Of a DNA stretch of 64,000 bases, positions 47,435 to 59,466 are shown piece by piece. Made by a program: the position numbers and the translations under genes. How positions within the stretch are numbered: the stretch's first letter is position 1; each line of letters starts with the position of its first letter. The notes under the pieces are model-generated. The model searched no databases and had not been told where the DNA came from. It was given only the letters and a program-made list of their open reading frames with translations. Origin of the DNA: Nageia nagi (lineage: Eukaryota; Pinophyta); NCBI GenBank assembly GCA_050084985.1, contig JBITNC010000002.1, positions 31,434,001 to 31,498,000 on the forward strand, in the 5' to 3' direction.

Positions 47435-48694
47435 CTGCTATCCAAAAAAAGGAAACAACAAATTTAGAGTAAATAACTTTTTAATATGATGAATGACTCC
47501 AGGTTTGAAATTAAAAAACTATTCTGAACAATTACGACATGCAAGGGCTTTTCCTAATCAATGAATTTTTGGAATTAAGACATAATGGACCAAGATGAAT
47601 TCAAGAAAAACATAATTCCAGTGAAGATGTCAGTTAGAAATACTTTTGGGGGGAATTTCTTTTGCAGAATCATTTTTTTCTAGCTCCAACTGAAGTTTAG
47701 TTCACTTTTTACTTCAACTTTAGCTTAGAATGCAGCATGAGGCATTACATAGAGATTCTTGGATGATATCTTGCAACCTTGATCCTTATTGGAGGCCAAA
47801 CTCCATGGCTGCTTTGCTTTTCTATGAAGATGTTTTGTTAATCAGCTTTAGAAAATGAGGTCACCTTACTCCTCTCCAAGTTATTTAGAAAAATTATATC
47901 TTTCCTGATTAAAGATCAGCTACTTTGCAATAGAAATGGCTTGGAATCTCTAGCAAATGGAGGCAGCGCACAAGTGCTTCCTTTACATGTCCACATTTCT
48001 AGGGATTTTCCACGTAATCATTTACATGCTCTGTAACTTGTTTCTATGAAGCAATATGAGATGTACTTTTCCAAGGAAAAGATAAAATAAGGCATAGTGT
48101 ACATATAATAAAGAACATCAAATAGAGAGAATTCAACGACTGTCATGAGATAAGATCAAAAAAGCAAATTCATGAACATAGTTGTGCTTTGATTTTAAAA
48201 CGAGTAAATCTACAAGCTTCAAATTTCATTTCCGAAAATTGGCATACACCAAACGTTTCCTGCTTTACTGATAATTAATAATTTCTATGCAGGTTTTCAG
48301 TGTTATATGTTATGCATGCTTCTTTCTTCTCGCAAATGTACATCTTTCAGAATTACTTAAATTGTTTATCATTAGAAAATAAATATTCATTACTTTTACT
48401 TTTGTTATTCTACTCTTCCTTTTTCTGATATTAATTATTTTCAATAGATTAAAAATGTATAGCCCCTTTGATGGTATGAAAACCAAATTTTAGAGATCAT
48501 ATGTATCCTAGCTATCCAGATAAACAATTTTATAATCTGTTTTACTTTTTGAATGTTTTTATTTTTCCTAGTTTCCAGTTTAGGGATCATTTAGGATTGG
48601 ATAAAAGCTCCAGTGATCTCCAGGTACCAGCTGTTCATAATGTACAAGATTTTATAAACAGAAAGAAGACGTAAACAGTTTTAAGCTACCTCAC
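47435..48694 (-). other. intron of the SEC14-like gene
   Basis: 1.26 kb from donor GTGAGG to acceptor ATAGCAG (minus sense). T-rich, without a recognised element. Confidence 0.55.
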
Positions 48695-48818
48695 CTTTCG
48701 ATTTATTGTCACCACGATTATCTTCCATTGCATCATCATCAACAGCCCTAGAAACACTAGGAACCTGTTCGATGTCTGTGACATCCAAATTTTCTCCTAA
48801 ATGGCTAAAATGTTCAGC
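48695..48818 (-). CDS. SEC14-like protein, internal exon
   Basis: Acceptor CCCTGCAG, donor GTGAGG. The 124 bases encode AEHFSHLGENLDVTDIEQVP then SVSRAVDDDAMEDNRGDNKS and K, ending in phase 1, which joins to GA of the next exon to give Gly. This acidic linker has no fold that I recognise. Perfect phase agreement at both ends is the main evidence that it is real. Confidence 0.6.
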
Positions 48819-51096
48819 CTGCAGGGAGTGGAATATGTAAAACTCCTGTCAAATTAATCATTTCCTAAGCTGTATAACATAATACATAAGGTGCAAGTTG
48901 CAACATATACAATAAATAAGACCTTTTCATATTGAATGCAAGTTTAAAGGTAATGCCTGTAGCCACAATGAACTGTGCTTTTACAAGTATAAAAAGCTCA
49001 ATTTTGAAATTAATGTTTTAATTTTTTTAGAAATCTGAATTTGAAGTTCATTTTTTAATGTTGATACAAATATGCTTAGAGAAATATAAAAGGAATAAGA
49101 AATTAGACAAATAAAGAAAATGACAAAAAAAACTAAGGTTTTAGTATTGCTATAGAATACTCCAATATGATACAGAACAATAACGAGAGGAGAAAATGAG
49201 TTTAACTTTCTGTTTTCAAGGGAAAATAGGAAAATAAAGTGATATAGAAAGTATGAACTTCACTAAATAAAACTGGAATTGTAAATAAATAAAGAAGACA
49301 AAGATAAGGCAGATGGGTCTAAATAACTTGAAAAGAATGCAAGGGAGATCAATATATTGAATTTAACTTCGCTCTTAAATACTACACAACACCATCCTAA
49401 TAATGATAGACTTTATTTACTTTATCTGATTTTGTTGTTGAGTGTAAGATTGCCTATACAGCACTGCATCTTGCTCCGATTGATTTCCATATATTCTCTT
49501 TCTAAGACATTTTTATTCATTACATATTGGCCTTTCCTGCTTAAGTCATGAAAAATATCTAATCTGATACATCCATCTTCTCCATTGACTCACACAGAGA
49601 GTTCGTAAAAGTGTCGAGAGCAGTTGCAAGTTTTCATGTTAGTCATTAATTAAAAATAGTTAATGCTTAAAAGCATTCACAGTCGAATTTAGAAAAAAAA
49701 ATTATAGGTTTTTTCTCCCTGTATTTTGGATTCCTTTTTAGTGTTTAAATGGGCCTTTTGACAATAGATATTCTTTCCTGTTTTTTGGTCCTAAGCCATG
49801 CTGGTTTCTGTACACCATAACATTTCTTCTTTTGTTCTTTTCTAAATACATGCAGACCATGGACATTTTTCAAATCTAATATCCTTCTTAAGGTGACCAA
49901 CGAAGTTGGAAAATCCCCATTTTTCAGAAATTTACCAACCACAACCATTATCAACCATGCTGCCAAATTGCTTTAGTTCATCAACTTTCATGTTTACCAA
50001 CGGTCATAAAGATAACACGCATTTACGATAATATATTGTAACATAAAATTGGCACACACCATACGGAGAAGTATGTAATGGACTTGTATTCGTTGTACTG
50101 ATGAAATTGCCCAATTAAAAATTAAGGTAGGTTTGAACCCTATGCCAAAGGAGTATAGGGCATGGCCTGTAGTCAAAACTCTTGTATACCCAACAACCAC
50201 AAAGAACCATATCCATTCACGTTGAGTCAGTGAACTACATATGATTGAATACGATTGTTACGAGTGATTACTTACCTTCACACCAGAACATGTCATGGTT
50301 TAACTTCTTGATCGTTAATAATGAATCTATATTAATACAATACATTGATGTGGAAGGTAATTAAGGTTATTTAATGTTGCAATGCACAGCAATTTCTACA
50401 TGGCATTAAAGCTTGAGAACTTCAGAGATTCAATGACATTTTGGTGCATCACCCGAGGATTTAGTTCTTGGTATGATCTGAAATTTGAACCTGTTCAACC
50501 AATTACTCTCAAGTGTTGCAGGACTCGAACAAAATATTTAATTTGCATATAAGTTGGGAAATTATTTTCCTATTTAAATTTGCTTAATTATAGTTGAATG
50601 TAGTGTTAATTATTGGGCTCTCATAGAGTTAATCATAAACTTGTAATGTTATTCGTATTGTTGACCCCATAATTATAATGTGACTAAGGCTATTGTGGTG
50701 TTGGATACATATCAAGAGCACTGTACTCATATTGAGATGGCCCGTTTGGCTTGCTCATACAATTTTTAATCATAACTTTGTAGCATATAGAAACCAATAG
50801 TCTAGAGTTGAACGAACAATGTTCAATGCTTAATCTCAGGGATTATCACAGTTGTGTTTCCTTCGTATTCTAACATATTCATTGTAATCCTCATACACAC
50901 CTGTCCTCTGAAGGGGGATTAGGTACATTCAGAGCCAGGTTTTAATGGTAGGACCTAACAATTATAACATGCAGAAGAGGAGAGAAGGTTAGCTACACTA
51001 ACAAGGCATCTATTAGAAAGAATAAATGGAGTAAAACAGGGCTGCAAAACTATGCCATTGTACATTTGTTTGCAGCAAAGTCCCAAGGATCAAATG

Positions 51097-51110
51097 GTGC
51101 TCTGATACCA
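51097..51110 (-). promoter_or_regulatory. primer-binding-site relic (Met-tRNA)
   Basis: The + strand reads GTGCTCTGATACCA, the complement of TGGTATCAGAGC. It is followed by GT and TGCAATGGAGC, so an old minus-strand LTR may start at 51113. No partner LTR was found. Confidence 0.5.
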
Positions 51111-51450
51111 GTTGCAATGGAGCAAAGAGAAAGACATGATGCCCTAATGGTAATGCACCTTTGATATACATAAGCTCTTAGGGTTACAAGTACGGAGAGA
51201 TGCATCTCTCATTGAACAAGTAATTTATTAGGTTCATACCAATTTTTGCCAATGTATAAGACTAACTATCAGTGGTAAGGTACAAATTAGCCTCAAGTGG
51301 TGCTTTACCACCTGAGTGGGGTAAACAATGAAAGGTTTACAGGTAGTCATAACCTCTTTCCTGAATCTGTACAAGTTTATATTACTGAACCATCATGCAG
51401 CCTAGGTGGATTGGTGGGGATGCATTGCATGCCAACGTTTCCAGTGACTT

Positions 51451-51688
51451 TGTTGCCAGAGTGAAAAACTGTTATATATTGGATTGCACAATCATGCCTA
51501 TAAATAGGCTAACACCATGAATGGAACACATGCTAATAACATTCAATACAATACCTACTATCTAGACCTTATTTAAGAACACACCTACTAGATAGACCTT
51601 ATTTAAAAATACAAGTGGATAAGTGGATAGGCCTTTATTAACAAATTTTATCTAATTAATCTATCTTAATATATTAAATATTCTAAAA
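51451..51688 (-). repeat. 3' LTR of the intronic copia
   Basis: Pairs with 55866-56098: ATTGCACAATCATGCCTATA, AACACATGCTAATAACATT and ATTTTATCTAATTAATCTAT are shared. The bases to its right (minus TATGGGCGGGTA) form the polypurine tract. Confidence 0.8.
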
Positions 51689-51699
51689 TACCCGCCCAT

Positions 51700-53022
51700 A
51701 ATACATTAAGTCTTTAAAGAACACGAGAGGAAGCTTCGAAAGTACTCAAACTTTCCACGATCAAGAGATTTGGTGAAGATATCTGCAACTTGCTCTTTTG
51801 TAGAAATGTAATGAAGCTGAATGTTGTGCAGTAAAACATGGTCGCAAATGAAGTTCACTTGTATCTCAATATGTTTGGTGCGCTCATGAAAAACAGGATT
51901 GCTAACCAGTTTCAATACACTTTAATTGTTGCAATGTAGAATATTAGGCTTACTATATGAAATCCCAATATCTATCAAAATGCGACACAACCATACTACC
52001 TCACATACAAAATTTGCAGCAACACAATATTCCAACTTTATGGTAGCTTTTGATGTGATACTTTGTTTCTTGCTACCCCAAGAAATCTGTCCAGATTCAA
52101 GGAAGAACACATGTCATGTCGTTGATCTCTTATCATCCAAGGATCCTTCATAGTTTGCATCAGTGTATCCAGTCAAGAAGAACTTATCATTCTTCTTGTA
52201 CCCTAGGCCATAACTTTCAATACCACAGATATATCACAACACATGTTTAGCCGCAGTCCAATGTACTTTCTTAGGTTCATGCATAAACCTAGAAAGATAG
52301 CTAACAACATAGAAAATATTTCGCATGGTATATAAAAGGTAAATTAACCCTCCAATCAACTATCGATAGAGAGTTGCATTTACCTGTGGAGAACTATCAT
52401 GGCGTGACAAATGTAAACTAGGTTCAATTGGTGTGGGCATGGCTTGGCACTATGTCATCTTGAATATCTCCAACAAACTTTCGGTATACTTCATATTTGA
52501 AACAAATATGGGGTCTTGCAATTGCCAAACCTCCAATGCTAGGCAATAATGAAGTAAACCAAGATCAGTCATGTCAAATGATTTCTTGAGGTCATCCTTA
52601 CAAGATAGGATCAATTTCTATGTACTCTATGTGATGACCAAATCATCAACATACACTACAACAATGGCTATCTCCCCCCCATGTTGTCTAAGGTAGAGAT
52701 TAGGATCATAAGGACTCCTAACAAAACCATTTGTAGTAAGTACTTATCAATTTTGATGTACCAGAGACTTGGAGCCTATTTCAAGCCATACATAGACTAT
52801 CAATCTACACACCTTTTCTTTTCCTAGATCAATAACATACCCCTTTGGTTGTTGCATATAGACCTCTTCCTCTAAGTCTTTGTTCAAGAACGCACTCTTT
52901 ACATCCATTTAATGTACTTTCAAGCCAAACTGAGCAGCCATCATAAAGACAATCCTAATGGTCTTCATCTTGGCTGTAGGAGCAACTGTTTCTTCATAAT
53001 CTATCCTTTCCTCTTGGGCATA
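51700..53022 (-). pseudogene. intronic copia RT and RNase H relic
   Basis: Minus-strand text begins YAQEERIDYEETVAPTAKMK, then TIRIVFMMAAQFGLK, VKSAFLN, an intact YVDD at 52642-52653, MTDLGLLHYCLALEV and a stop-rich connection. RNase H follows: GYTDANYEGSLDDKRST, QISWGSKKQSITSKAT, KLEYCVAANF and HIEIQVNFICDHVLL to STKEQVADIFTKSL. It is open at 51922-52110 and 51706-51915. The RT fingers N-terminal to IDYEE are lost with the integrase. Confidence 0.85.
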
Positions 53023-53480
53023 TCCTAATGGTCTTCATATGTCCATATCTGCAGTGCCAAAGAGTAGTTACATCCGCAACACGAACAATGGGTGCATGAT
53101 TGTTGGAAACCACAACATCAAGTATGAACATCTTCCCAACTCCTATCGCTCAAGCCACAATCTAAGAATCTTTGGATTTGCCTTGAATGAGGCAACATTT
53201 CTTTCCACCCAAAGTATCAAACTCCACTTTAAGATTGTGATCCAACATTTGATCAACATACAAGAGATTCTTTTTGAGTCCCGACACATATAAGACCTCC
53301 TTAAGCTAACAATTGTGCTTCCCAAGATAGATTTGCACATCCTCTATCCCCTCAATGGCAAAGGGTGTGTCATCTCCTAATTGTACTTGACCAGAATAAG
53401 ATTTCTCATTCAGAGAAAAAACCAATCTTTTTGGCCAATCATGTGTTTGGTAGCTCCTAAGTCTACATACCAAGTGGTTG
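53023..53480 (-). pseudogene. intronic copia protease and GAG-pre-integrase, joined to RT by deletion
   Basis: TWYVDLGATKHMIGQKDWFF shows the protease site with DSG changed to DLG (53455-53463). LWHCRYGH near 53050 is the GAG-pre-integrase signature. Straight after it MKTIRI appears, a phrase that belongs inside RT (also at 52953-52968). The 16-base word TCCTAATGGTCTTCAT lies at 53023-53038 and 52953-52968, so the integrase deletion ends at a short repeat. Confidence 0.75.
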
Positions 53481-54413
53481 TTATGGATGGTTGCTCTTGA
53501 TGGGCAAGAGCAAAATCTTCAGTCTCCTCCTCTTCTTCAGCATTAGAAATATTCCTTTGTTGCTTTCCTTGTGGTGATGGTCCTCTTCTTCTCCACCCCC
53601 CTTCTTTTTAGGTGGTCCTCTTTGTTTTGGACTCTTATCACTCGAAGATCCTTGAGTGGAAGAATTGTACCAACAATCTTGGATCTCATGCCCTTTCTTA
53701 CCACAAATCAAGCAACTCTTTTGTAGCTTGTTGATATTTTGGGAGAAACCCATGGCTTTTCCTTTTTGTTGGAATGGTTTTTTTACTTTTTGATGAGACA
53801 CCATTGCATGCTCCTCTTCAATTGATTTCTCATGGAAGGCTTCTTGTTTTAGCATGTTCACCAATTCTTCAAAGTCTAGCTTTTGTTTCGTGATATTCAA
53901 GGACATCACAAATATGTAGTAGGACTCTGAGAGAGCTCTCAAGACAATGGGTAAAAGGAGCGTATATTCCATTGTCACACCTAATGCTTGTAGGGAGGCA
54001 CGGAGTTCTGCACCATGGCAAAGGAAGGATTCCAACTTCTCTCCACTTGTTACCTTCAAACTGTGCAAGTGTCCTTGAAGATGAAGAATTTGATTTTGAT
54101 TCTTTGATTCGAACACTTGTTGCAATTTCTTCCAAGATTCAATAGCATCTTTGGAGTCATGAACATGGGATTGGACATCATCCGAAATTCCAAGAAGAAT
54201 GATCATACATGCCTTTCGGTTGCATTGAACAAATTCTTCTTCCAGATCTCCATCAGCTTGGAGAAATTTCTCATTCCCATCAACAATTGTCCATAACCCT
54301 TCAAATTCAAGAATGGCTTGAATTTTTGTCTCCCATGCAACATAATTATGCCCTTTCAAGACTTGAGAGTTAGGAAAGAGAATTTTTGAAGAGGATTGAG
54401 CCATTTTATACAC
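53481..54413 (-). CDS. gag: intronic copia Gag, open reading frame
   Basis: 310 codons, uninterrupted. The likely start is the second Met (MAQSSSKILFPNSQVL at 54404). It contains the copia capsid text YVAWETKIQAILEFEGLWTI, KLQQVFESKNQNQ and LKVTSGEKLESFL. Near residue 235 an intact CX2CX4HX4C zinc knuckle reads CLICGKKGHEIQDC. A basic Lys/His-rich tail follows. It is the longest open frame in the window. Gag packages the element RNA into cytoplasmic particles. With integrase missing, mobility would need enzymes from another copy. Confidence 0.85.
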   Translation of the reverse strand: MYKMAQSSSKILFPNSQVLKGHNYVAWETKIQAILEFEGLWTIVDGNEKFLQADGDLEEEFVQCNRKACMIILLGISDDVQSHVHDSKDAIESWKKLQQVFESKNQNQILHLQGHLHSLKVTSGEKLESFLCHGAELRASLQALGVTMEYTLLLPIVLRALSESYYIFVMSLNITKQKLDFEELVNMLKQEAFHEKSIEEEHAMVSHQKVKKPFQQKGKAMGFSQNINKLQKSCLICGKKGHEIQDCWYNSSTQGSSSDKSPKQRGPPKKKGGGEEEDHHHKESNKGIFLMLKKRRRLKILLLPIKSNHP

Positions 54414-55865
54414 AAAAAATCAAGAAATCACCACTTGACACAGATCCTATACAAGATTTTATGGGAGTCGAAACCCAAGATTGCGAAATGGATCCTAATT
54501 CAAGATAAATGATAAAAAATGGGGCACAATAATGATTACAACTGTCATCTCCTGCAATAAGAGCAATTGTCTTTAATATCAACCTCGTAACCACTTTCAA
54601 GCTTTCTTTTCAACACACACTGTCGGCAACGTGCTTCAAACAAAAAATAGTCAATGCAGCCTTGTTAAATCAAAAAATCAAAGGTAAGCGGACTGGTTTC
54701 CTTAATTACCTCCAGGAGTGTAAAATAGAAACCATAGCTTTTTTCTGGATTCATCAAAAATGTTTGTCAAATGATGGCAACTCTCAAAGTGACGATGACT
54801 GAAGCTTACTATTCACCACAACACCTTCATAATTTGGTGAATGATTATCTTCACAAAAGATTTCTATGCATGAGCGAACATTCTTTCTCATACTCCTTAG
54901 TCGTTCGTTTACAGGAAGCAACAATTCTTCCTCATGCAACTTTATACATCTAAAAATGCAAAGAGAAAATCACAGCTTGGGAATTTTACAAGCTCTGAAC
55001 CAACAGTCCAATAATCACACTGTTCTCCTCACGCTATGTACAGATTTGTAGTGAACACGAGTCATCCTCACAAACGGCCTTCTCCACACACAGATGATCT
55101 CCTTCACATGCGTAGGTCTTCCTTCCCTACACGCAACTGTGAATCTGATGATCCAGAGTCGTATGCACGACTAGAGACGCGTTGGTGCAAATTCACAGGT
55201 GACTTGGCCTCTTAGTGGAAGTTGAGCATTGGACGCTCTTACCAAACGGATGCCTCTACGCCGATCTTGAAAACAATGAAAAGAACGCAAGTTGAATGCA
55301 GTCGACCTTGGCATACATTTGTTGGGCACGCACGCTAGATCTGAGGCAGATCTGAGATACTCAAAGTCAAACGCACGGGCCCTTCACACACACAAGTCAG
55401 ATCACAGCAAGTTGGCAACTATCTTACGCGCAGGCCTCTTTTACAAACAACCTTTTTATCTGCAGACGCACTTTGCTTTGGAAAACAATTCATGGTCGCC
55501 TTCAATTTGTAGATTGTCGTTCTCACGCCTAGATTGCGAGCTGGTAGTGGACGCAACGTGAGTTGCAGATCGTAGATGAAGCGTAGATTGCGAGTTGCCT
55601 ACAATTTTTTATGCATGAACCTTATTCACAGCTCCTTGTACCCGCAGCGTGTAGGTTTGGCGGTGAGGACAAGATTTGGGCACGTCACCTCCTTATGTCG
55701 CAATGTTACGATATGGGAAGCACTTGTGCGGGGACTGAAAAAACACGGATTCTTATCCGCAGCTTGAGAAGATTGTAGTCAGGTCTGTTGGAAGACCTCC
55801 CGCAGCTCTCTGTTGAATCTTCATGCTTTTGGCAGCGAGAAGAAAGTCTTCTACGGCCATCTTGC
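54414..55865 (-). other. leader of the intronic copia, CpG-richer than its surroundings
   Basis: 1.45 kb between gag and the 5' LTR. From 55321 to 55620 I count 16 CpG, against 2 in a 300-base sample at 43321-43620. The phrase TAGATTGCGAG occurs twice (near 55530 and 55583). Short + strand ORFs lie here but have no family features. No Met-tRNA primer site is visible next to the LTR. Confidence 0.45.
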
Positions 55866-56098
55866 TGTGTCAGAGTGAGAAGCTGCTATATATCGGATTG
55901 CACAATCATGCCTATAAATAGGCTTACAACATCAGCAGAACACATGCTAATAACATTAAATACAATACCTAATATCTAGACCTTATTTAAGAACACACCT
56001 ACTACATAGACCTTATTTAAAGATAAAGTGGCCAAGTGGACAGGCCATTAACAAATTTTATCTAATTAATCTATACTAATGTATTAAATATTCTAACA
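55866..56098 (-). repeat. 5' LTR of the intronic copia
   Basis: It ends (on the + strand) TATTCTAACA, so it begins TGTTAGAATA in minus sense, a typical copia start. Pairs with 51451-51688. Confidence 0.8.
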
Positions 56099-56497
56099 TT
56101 TTTTTCATTTACATTTATGGGTAGCATGTTTGTAATGAAAGAATTTGATTTGTATCACATGAGTGGTGATGCCTAATCAAACAAGTTTGGAAGATGTGAT
56201 TTTGGATGAGCTGATACTGAAGATCTGTCATATGAAGAACATATTTTCATGCAGAAGATGGAAGATTGCAAGGGATTTGAAAAGTATTAACAAAAATAAA
56301 AGAATTAAAACCTGTAAACTTTGACAGCTATACTTTCAATTGCTGAGATATTAAGATGACTCAAGACTTGGAAAAATGATTTGAGACACAAGTAAAACAA
56401 AAGAACTAGTCATTCAAATGCGAGATGAAAAGATATACTCCACATTAACAATTTTGGTCACACTATATATCTTCGAAGAAAATTCAGACTACATCAC

Positions 56498-56608
56498 ATT
56501 TTGAGAAGCTGAAATTTGGTATTGTGCTCCTAACTCGTTGGAAATTTCTTGTGAAACCTCTCTATCCACTGTTGAAGATGAAGCCTCATCATTTTCGATC
56601 TCCTTAGA
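56498..56608 (-). CDS. SEC14-like protein, upstream internal exon
   Basis: 111 bases in phase 0 at both ends: SKEIENDEASSSTVDREVSQ, EISNELGAQYQISASQN. The acceptor is TTCCAATGTGCAG, the donor AAT|GTGATG. It joins in frame to AEHFSHLGEN of the next exon. If not spliced, the frame stops four bases further (VM then TAG), so this could also be a terminal exon of an alternative transcript. It is an acidic, serine-rich linker. Earlier exons, including CRAL-TRIO, were not found before 64000. Confidence 0.5.
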
Positions 56609-57785
56609 CTGCACATTGGAAAAGAAAATGAAGCTAAGCATAAATAAAATAAAATAAAAACAGAACAACAAAGACATTTTATTTTGAACTTTATAGAAAG
56701 CTCTCTGCCAAGAGTCATTCTCGTATAAGGAAACAAGTTACAATATTAGAGGCAATACAAGACATAATTTTACTCCAAATTCAGCTGTGTAAAACACCCA
56801 CAAAATGCTAGTCTACCTTCTTAATCAAAAGTTGATCTAGACTACTTGCTATTTCTTGTATACAACTAACATTTACACAGTTTCATATTATGTTTAGAAA
56901 AATTAACCAGCATCATCTTTATGATGTCTTTTTAAATATTTGATGAAGTTTTTGCATATGAAAAGAGGTTTGATTTTCATTAATTAGCCAAACTTGATTC
57001 CCTGTATACATCATTAATTTGAAGCAACGTTAATAGTTTCACTAATTGAATCAATTTCATAATCTATCTTAAACCATGCATTTTGAGTGTATGCATATTT
57101 GGGTGTTAGATCAAAGGCACTTAAAGCTGGCGAATACTCCATGAAGCTTTTGCTATTAGGAAAGATATTAAAAAGTACAATGCATGTTTTCATCTTTGAG
57201 AAATTGATCGTGTTTTCATTTCTTGAAAACTTGGTGATTCTGAATTCTTAATGGCACTTTATAAAAAGACAGCCCATAGTGAATGTAGGTTGAGTTTGTA
57301 CCAGTTGGCCATTCAAGCTTATGGATGCAAATGCTCAGCCATCGCATATGATAAAGGGGAAGGTGATGAAGATGTAACAGTGATGACCCTAATTAAAATT
57401 TAATGATAAAAAGAAGACTGATTATAAATACCTGCATAACCATTCTTAATGGTTAGACCTAAGAATATTGACCATAATTCCATGCATGGTTATTATTTTC
57501 AAACTTATATACGAAAGAGCCTTAGCAAACATTCTGCTACAAGCCACTCAATAGCACAATCTATCAAATCTACTTACTCATCTGTACTTTGCTCATGAGT
57601 CAGTTCACATAAGCATTCAGTTTCTTATAAGATAAATTAGACTTTTTTTTCAACCCCACAACACCTTGATTACCAAACGACATAGGTACAGAATTCAGCT
57701 TCCGAATTTCAATGTGACCAAGAATACGCCTTAGCCAAATAGGCTTGCATGTTTCACTACTTACTGTGATACATTCTTATACAGA
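56609..57785. other. no gene recognised (probably intron)
   Basis: AT-rich sequence upstream of the last visible exon. No splice-bounded coding piece could be supported. Confidence 0.35.
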
Positions 57786-58005
57786 TGGATCATGGTCTAC
57801 TGCTTTTTAATAATCCATAACAATGCACCTGACAGAACACAGAAACTAGATAGTCCAATTTTGTCATCAAACAGATACAACCCATCTAAATTCATGTTCA
57901 CGTAACCATTAAAACAACTCTCATGACAATACATAAATATGGCCTCTTATTAGCAAAATTAATCAATCCTCCACTTGATCGTCTTGATTAAGTTCTGAAT
58001 ACCTA
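57786..58005 (-). pseudogene. copia RNase H fragment
   Basis: Minus-strand text GGLINFANKRPYLCIVMRVV resembles the copia phrase G.LiYlt.tRPDi...V.vv. After a break GYVNMNLDGLY..DD then FCVLSGALLWIIKKQ resembles the DaDwaG..ddr.StsGyc..lG....WkSKKQ block. Short, divergent, no ends found. Confidence 0.4.
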
Positions 58006-58412
58006 TTATGTTTCATCAGTAGCCAATAGTTTTGATCTAGTTCCCTATGGAGTAATAATGTGACAAACTATTAAGGATCATACATACTTTGCCTTCATTG
58101 TCTGAACCAAACTGCCTTTAGCAGGACATTAAAATTAGATCATCACCTTAAGGAACTGAATAATAATACTATCACTTATTTTTAAACATATAGATTGGTA
58201 TCTAATAACTCATCTGTAGCAAATAGTTTTGATCTAGTTCCCTATGGAGTAATAATGTGACAAACCATTAAGGATCATACATACTTTGCCTTCGTTGTCT
58301 CGACCAAACTGCCTTTAGCAGGACATTAAAATCAGATCATCAACTCAAGGAACTGAATCATAATATTATCACTTATTTTTAACATATAGATTGGTATCTA
58401 ATGACTCATTAG
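58005..58412. repeat. 197-bp tandem duplication
   Basis: The unit from CATCTGTAGCAAATAGTTTTG to ATTGGTATCTAAT is present twice with a few substitutions (starts near 58019 and 58216, offset 197). The second is followed by the first bases of a third (GACTCATTAG). High similarity means it is recent compared with the surroundings. Confidence 0.85.
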
Positions 58413-59458
58413 ACAAGGTGTTTGTTTTGTGTATCATGGAGGGAATACTTTAAAAGTTTAAACCAGAAAATTTAAAAATGATTTCAATAATTAAAAACAG
58501 ATATTCTCTAATTTTAAGTTAACCATCTAGTAACCAACACATATACAAATTGCAGACGTTGGAAAGCAATAACAGTATTTTAACTATCTAAAATGACTTT
58601 AATTGGGTGATTTCATTGATTTCTTAAAAAAGAGCAATTTGGGCCTAGTTTGGGTTTTTTTTGGCTAATTTATGTGAAATCTTCTAATTTAGCATTATTT
58701 TAGACAGATTCACATAGGTGAACCCAAAATTTGGTTTGCAAAGTCAAATAAGGCACTCTTGACTCATCATGTTCATAGATAGAAAAAGAAGGCAATGATC
58801 ATCTTCTCTCTTATATCATCTCAACAGATTCATCAAGCTAGGGCATCCACCCCTTTTGTCTTCACTCAACAACTACTCAGCCTTTGTGCACAATCTAGTC
58901 ACATACAATAAAAAAGGCTGCTCCACACCTTGCAAAATCTATGCAACTCAAAATGCTCAACCTTGCAAAACACCCAACGTGCTTTAATGTCATACCAAAA
59001 TACGGGCAGTCTAGTCTAGACACTTGATGACTCGCTTGGTTGATCTCAATTGCCCCAAAATATTCAATCTTAATATTACTTGAAAATCAGAATCATTATC
59101 TTCAACATCATCCAAATTCATTACTTGCTGCAGCTAGGGTTTTCCCTCCAAGATCACAAGATGTCCATCAACAAGTTTTCAACCCTTCATCCTCCAAATG
59201 AGTCTTCGTTGTATCTGTAATGTTGCATATTGCTATAAATATATTTATGTTATGTAAACAAAATAAATTGTGCAAATTTCAATAAATTATCCTCTATTTT
59301 TGTCTACCCAAACACTACAAAAAATTATTATAGCAAATGCACAATTGAACTAACAACCTAACTATTTAGTATTTTCAAAAACCCTCAATTTTTTTAAACC
59401 CACCATTTTTTGAAAAATCATCTAAGATCCAAAAAACCATATCCGATCCAAAACGTTA
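58413..59458. other. no gene; dispersed repeat related to 39620-40300
   Basis: Shared text includes TTTAGCATTAT followed by AGATGAACCCAAAAT-type and GGTGAACCCAAAAT-type phrases, with the same order of words downstream. Divergence is high, so the borders are unclear. Confidence 0.35.
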
Positions 59459-59466
59459 GATTTGAC

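Larger units (their letters stand above)
51451..56098 (-). mobile_element. Ty1/copia element with integrase deletion, minus strand
   Basis: Short LTRs (about 235 bp) at 51451-51688 and 55866-56098 flank RNase H, RT, protease and gag, in minus-strand order, plus a 1.45-kb leader. Integrase and the start of RT are missing. Gag is open for 310 codons. It lies in the intron of the SEC14-like gene, in the same orientation. No matching target duplication was found. Confidence 0.8.
48819..56497 (-). other. 7.7-kb intron of the SEC14-like gene, with transposons
   Basis: It lies between donor GTGATG (56492-56497) and acceptor CTGCAG. It contains a decayed primer site (51097-51110) and the copia element 51451-56098. 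The part 48819-51096 has no recognised gene. Short minus ORFs at 49745-49966 and 49994-50200 show no family features. Confidence 0.5.

Noticed and set aside
54771-55979. Several + strand ORFs of about 60-90 codons
   Set aside because: They lie in the leader and LTR of the minus-strand copia, overlap each other and lack motifs.
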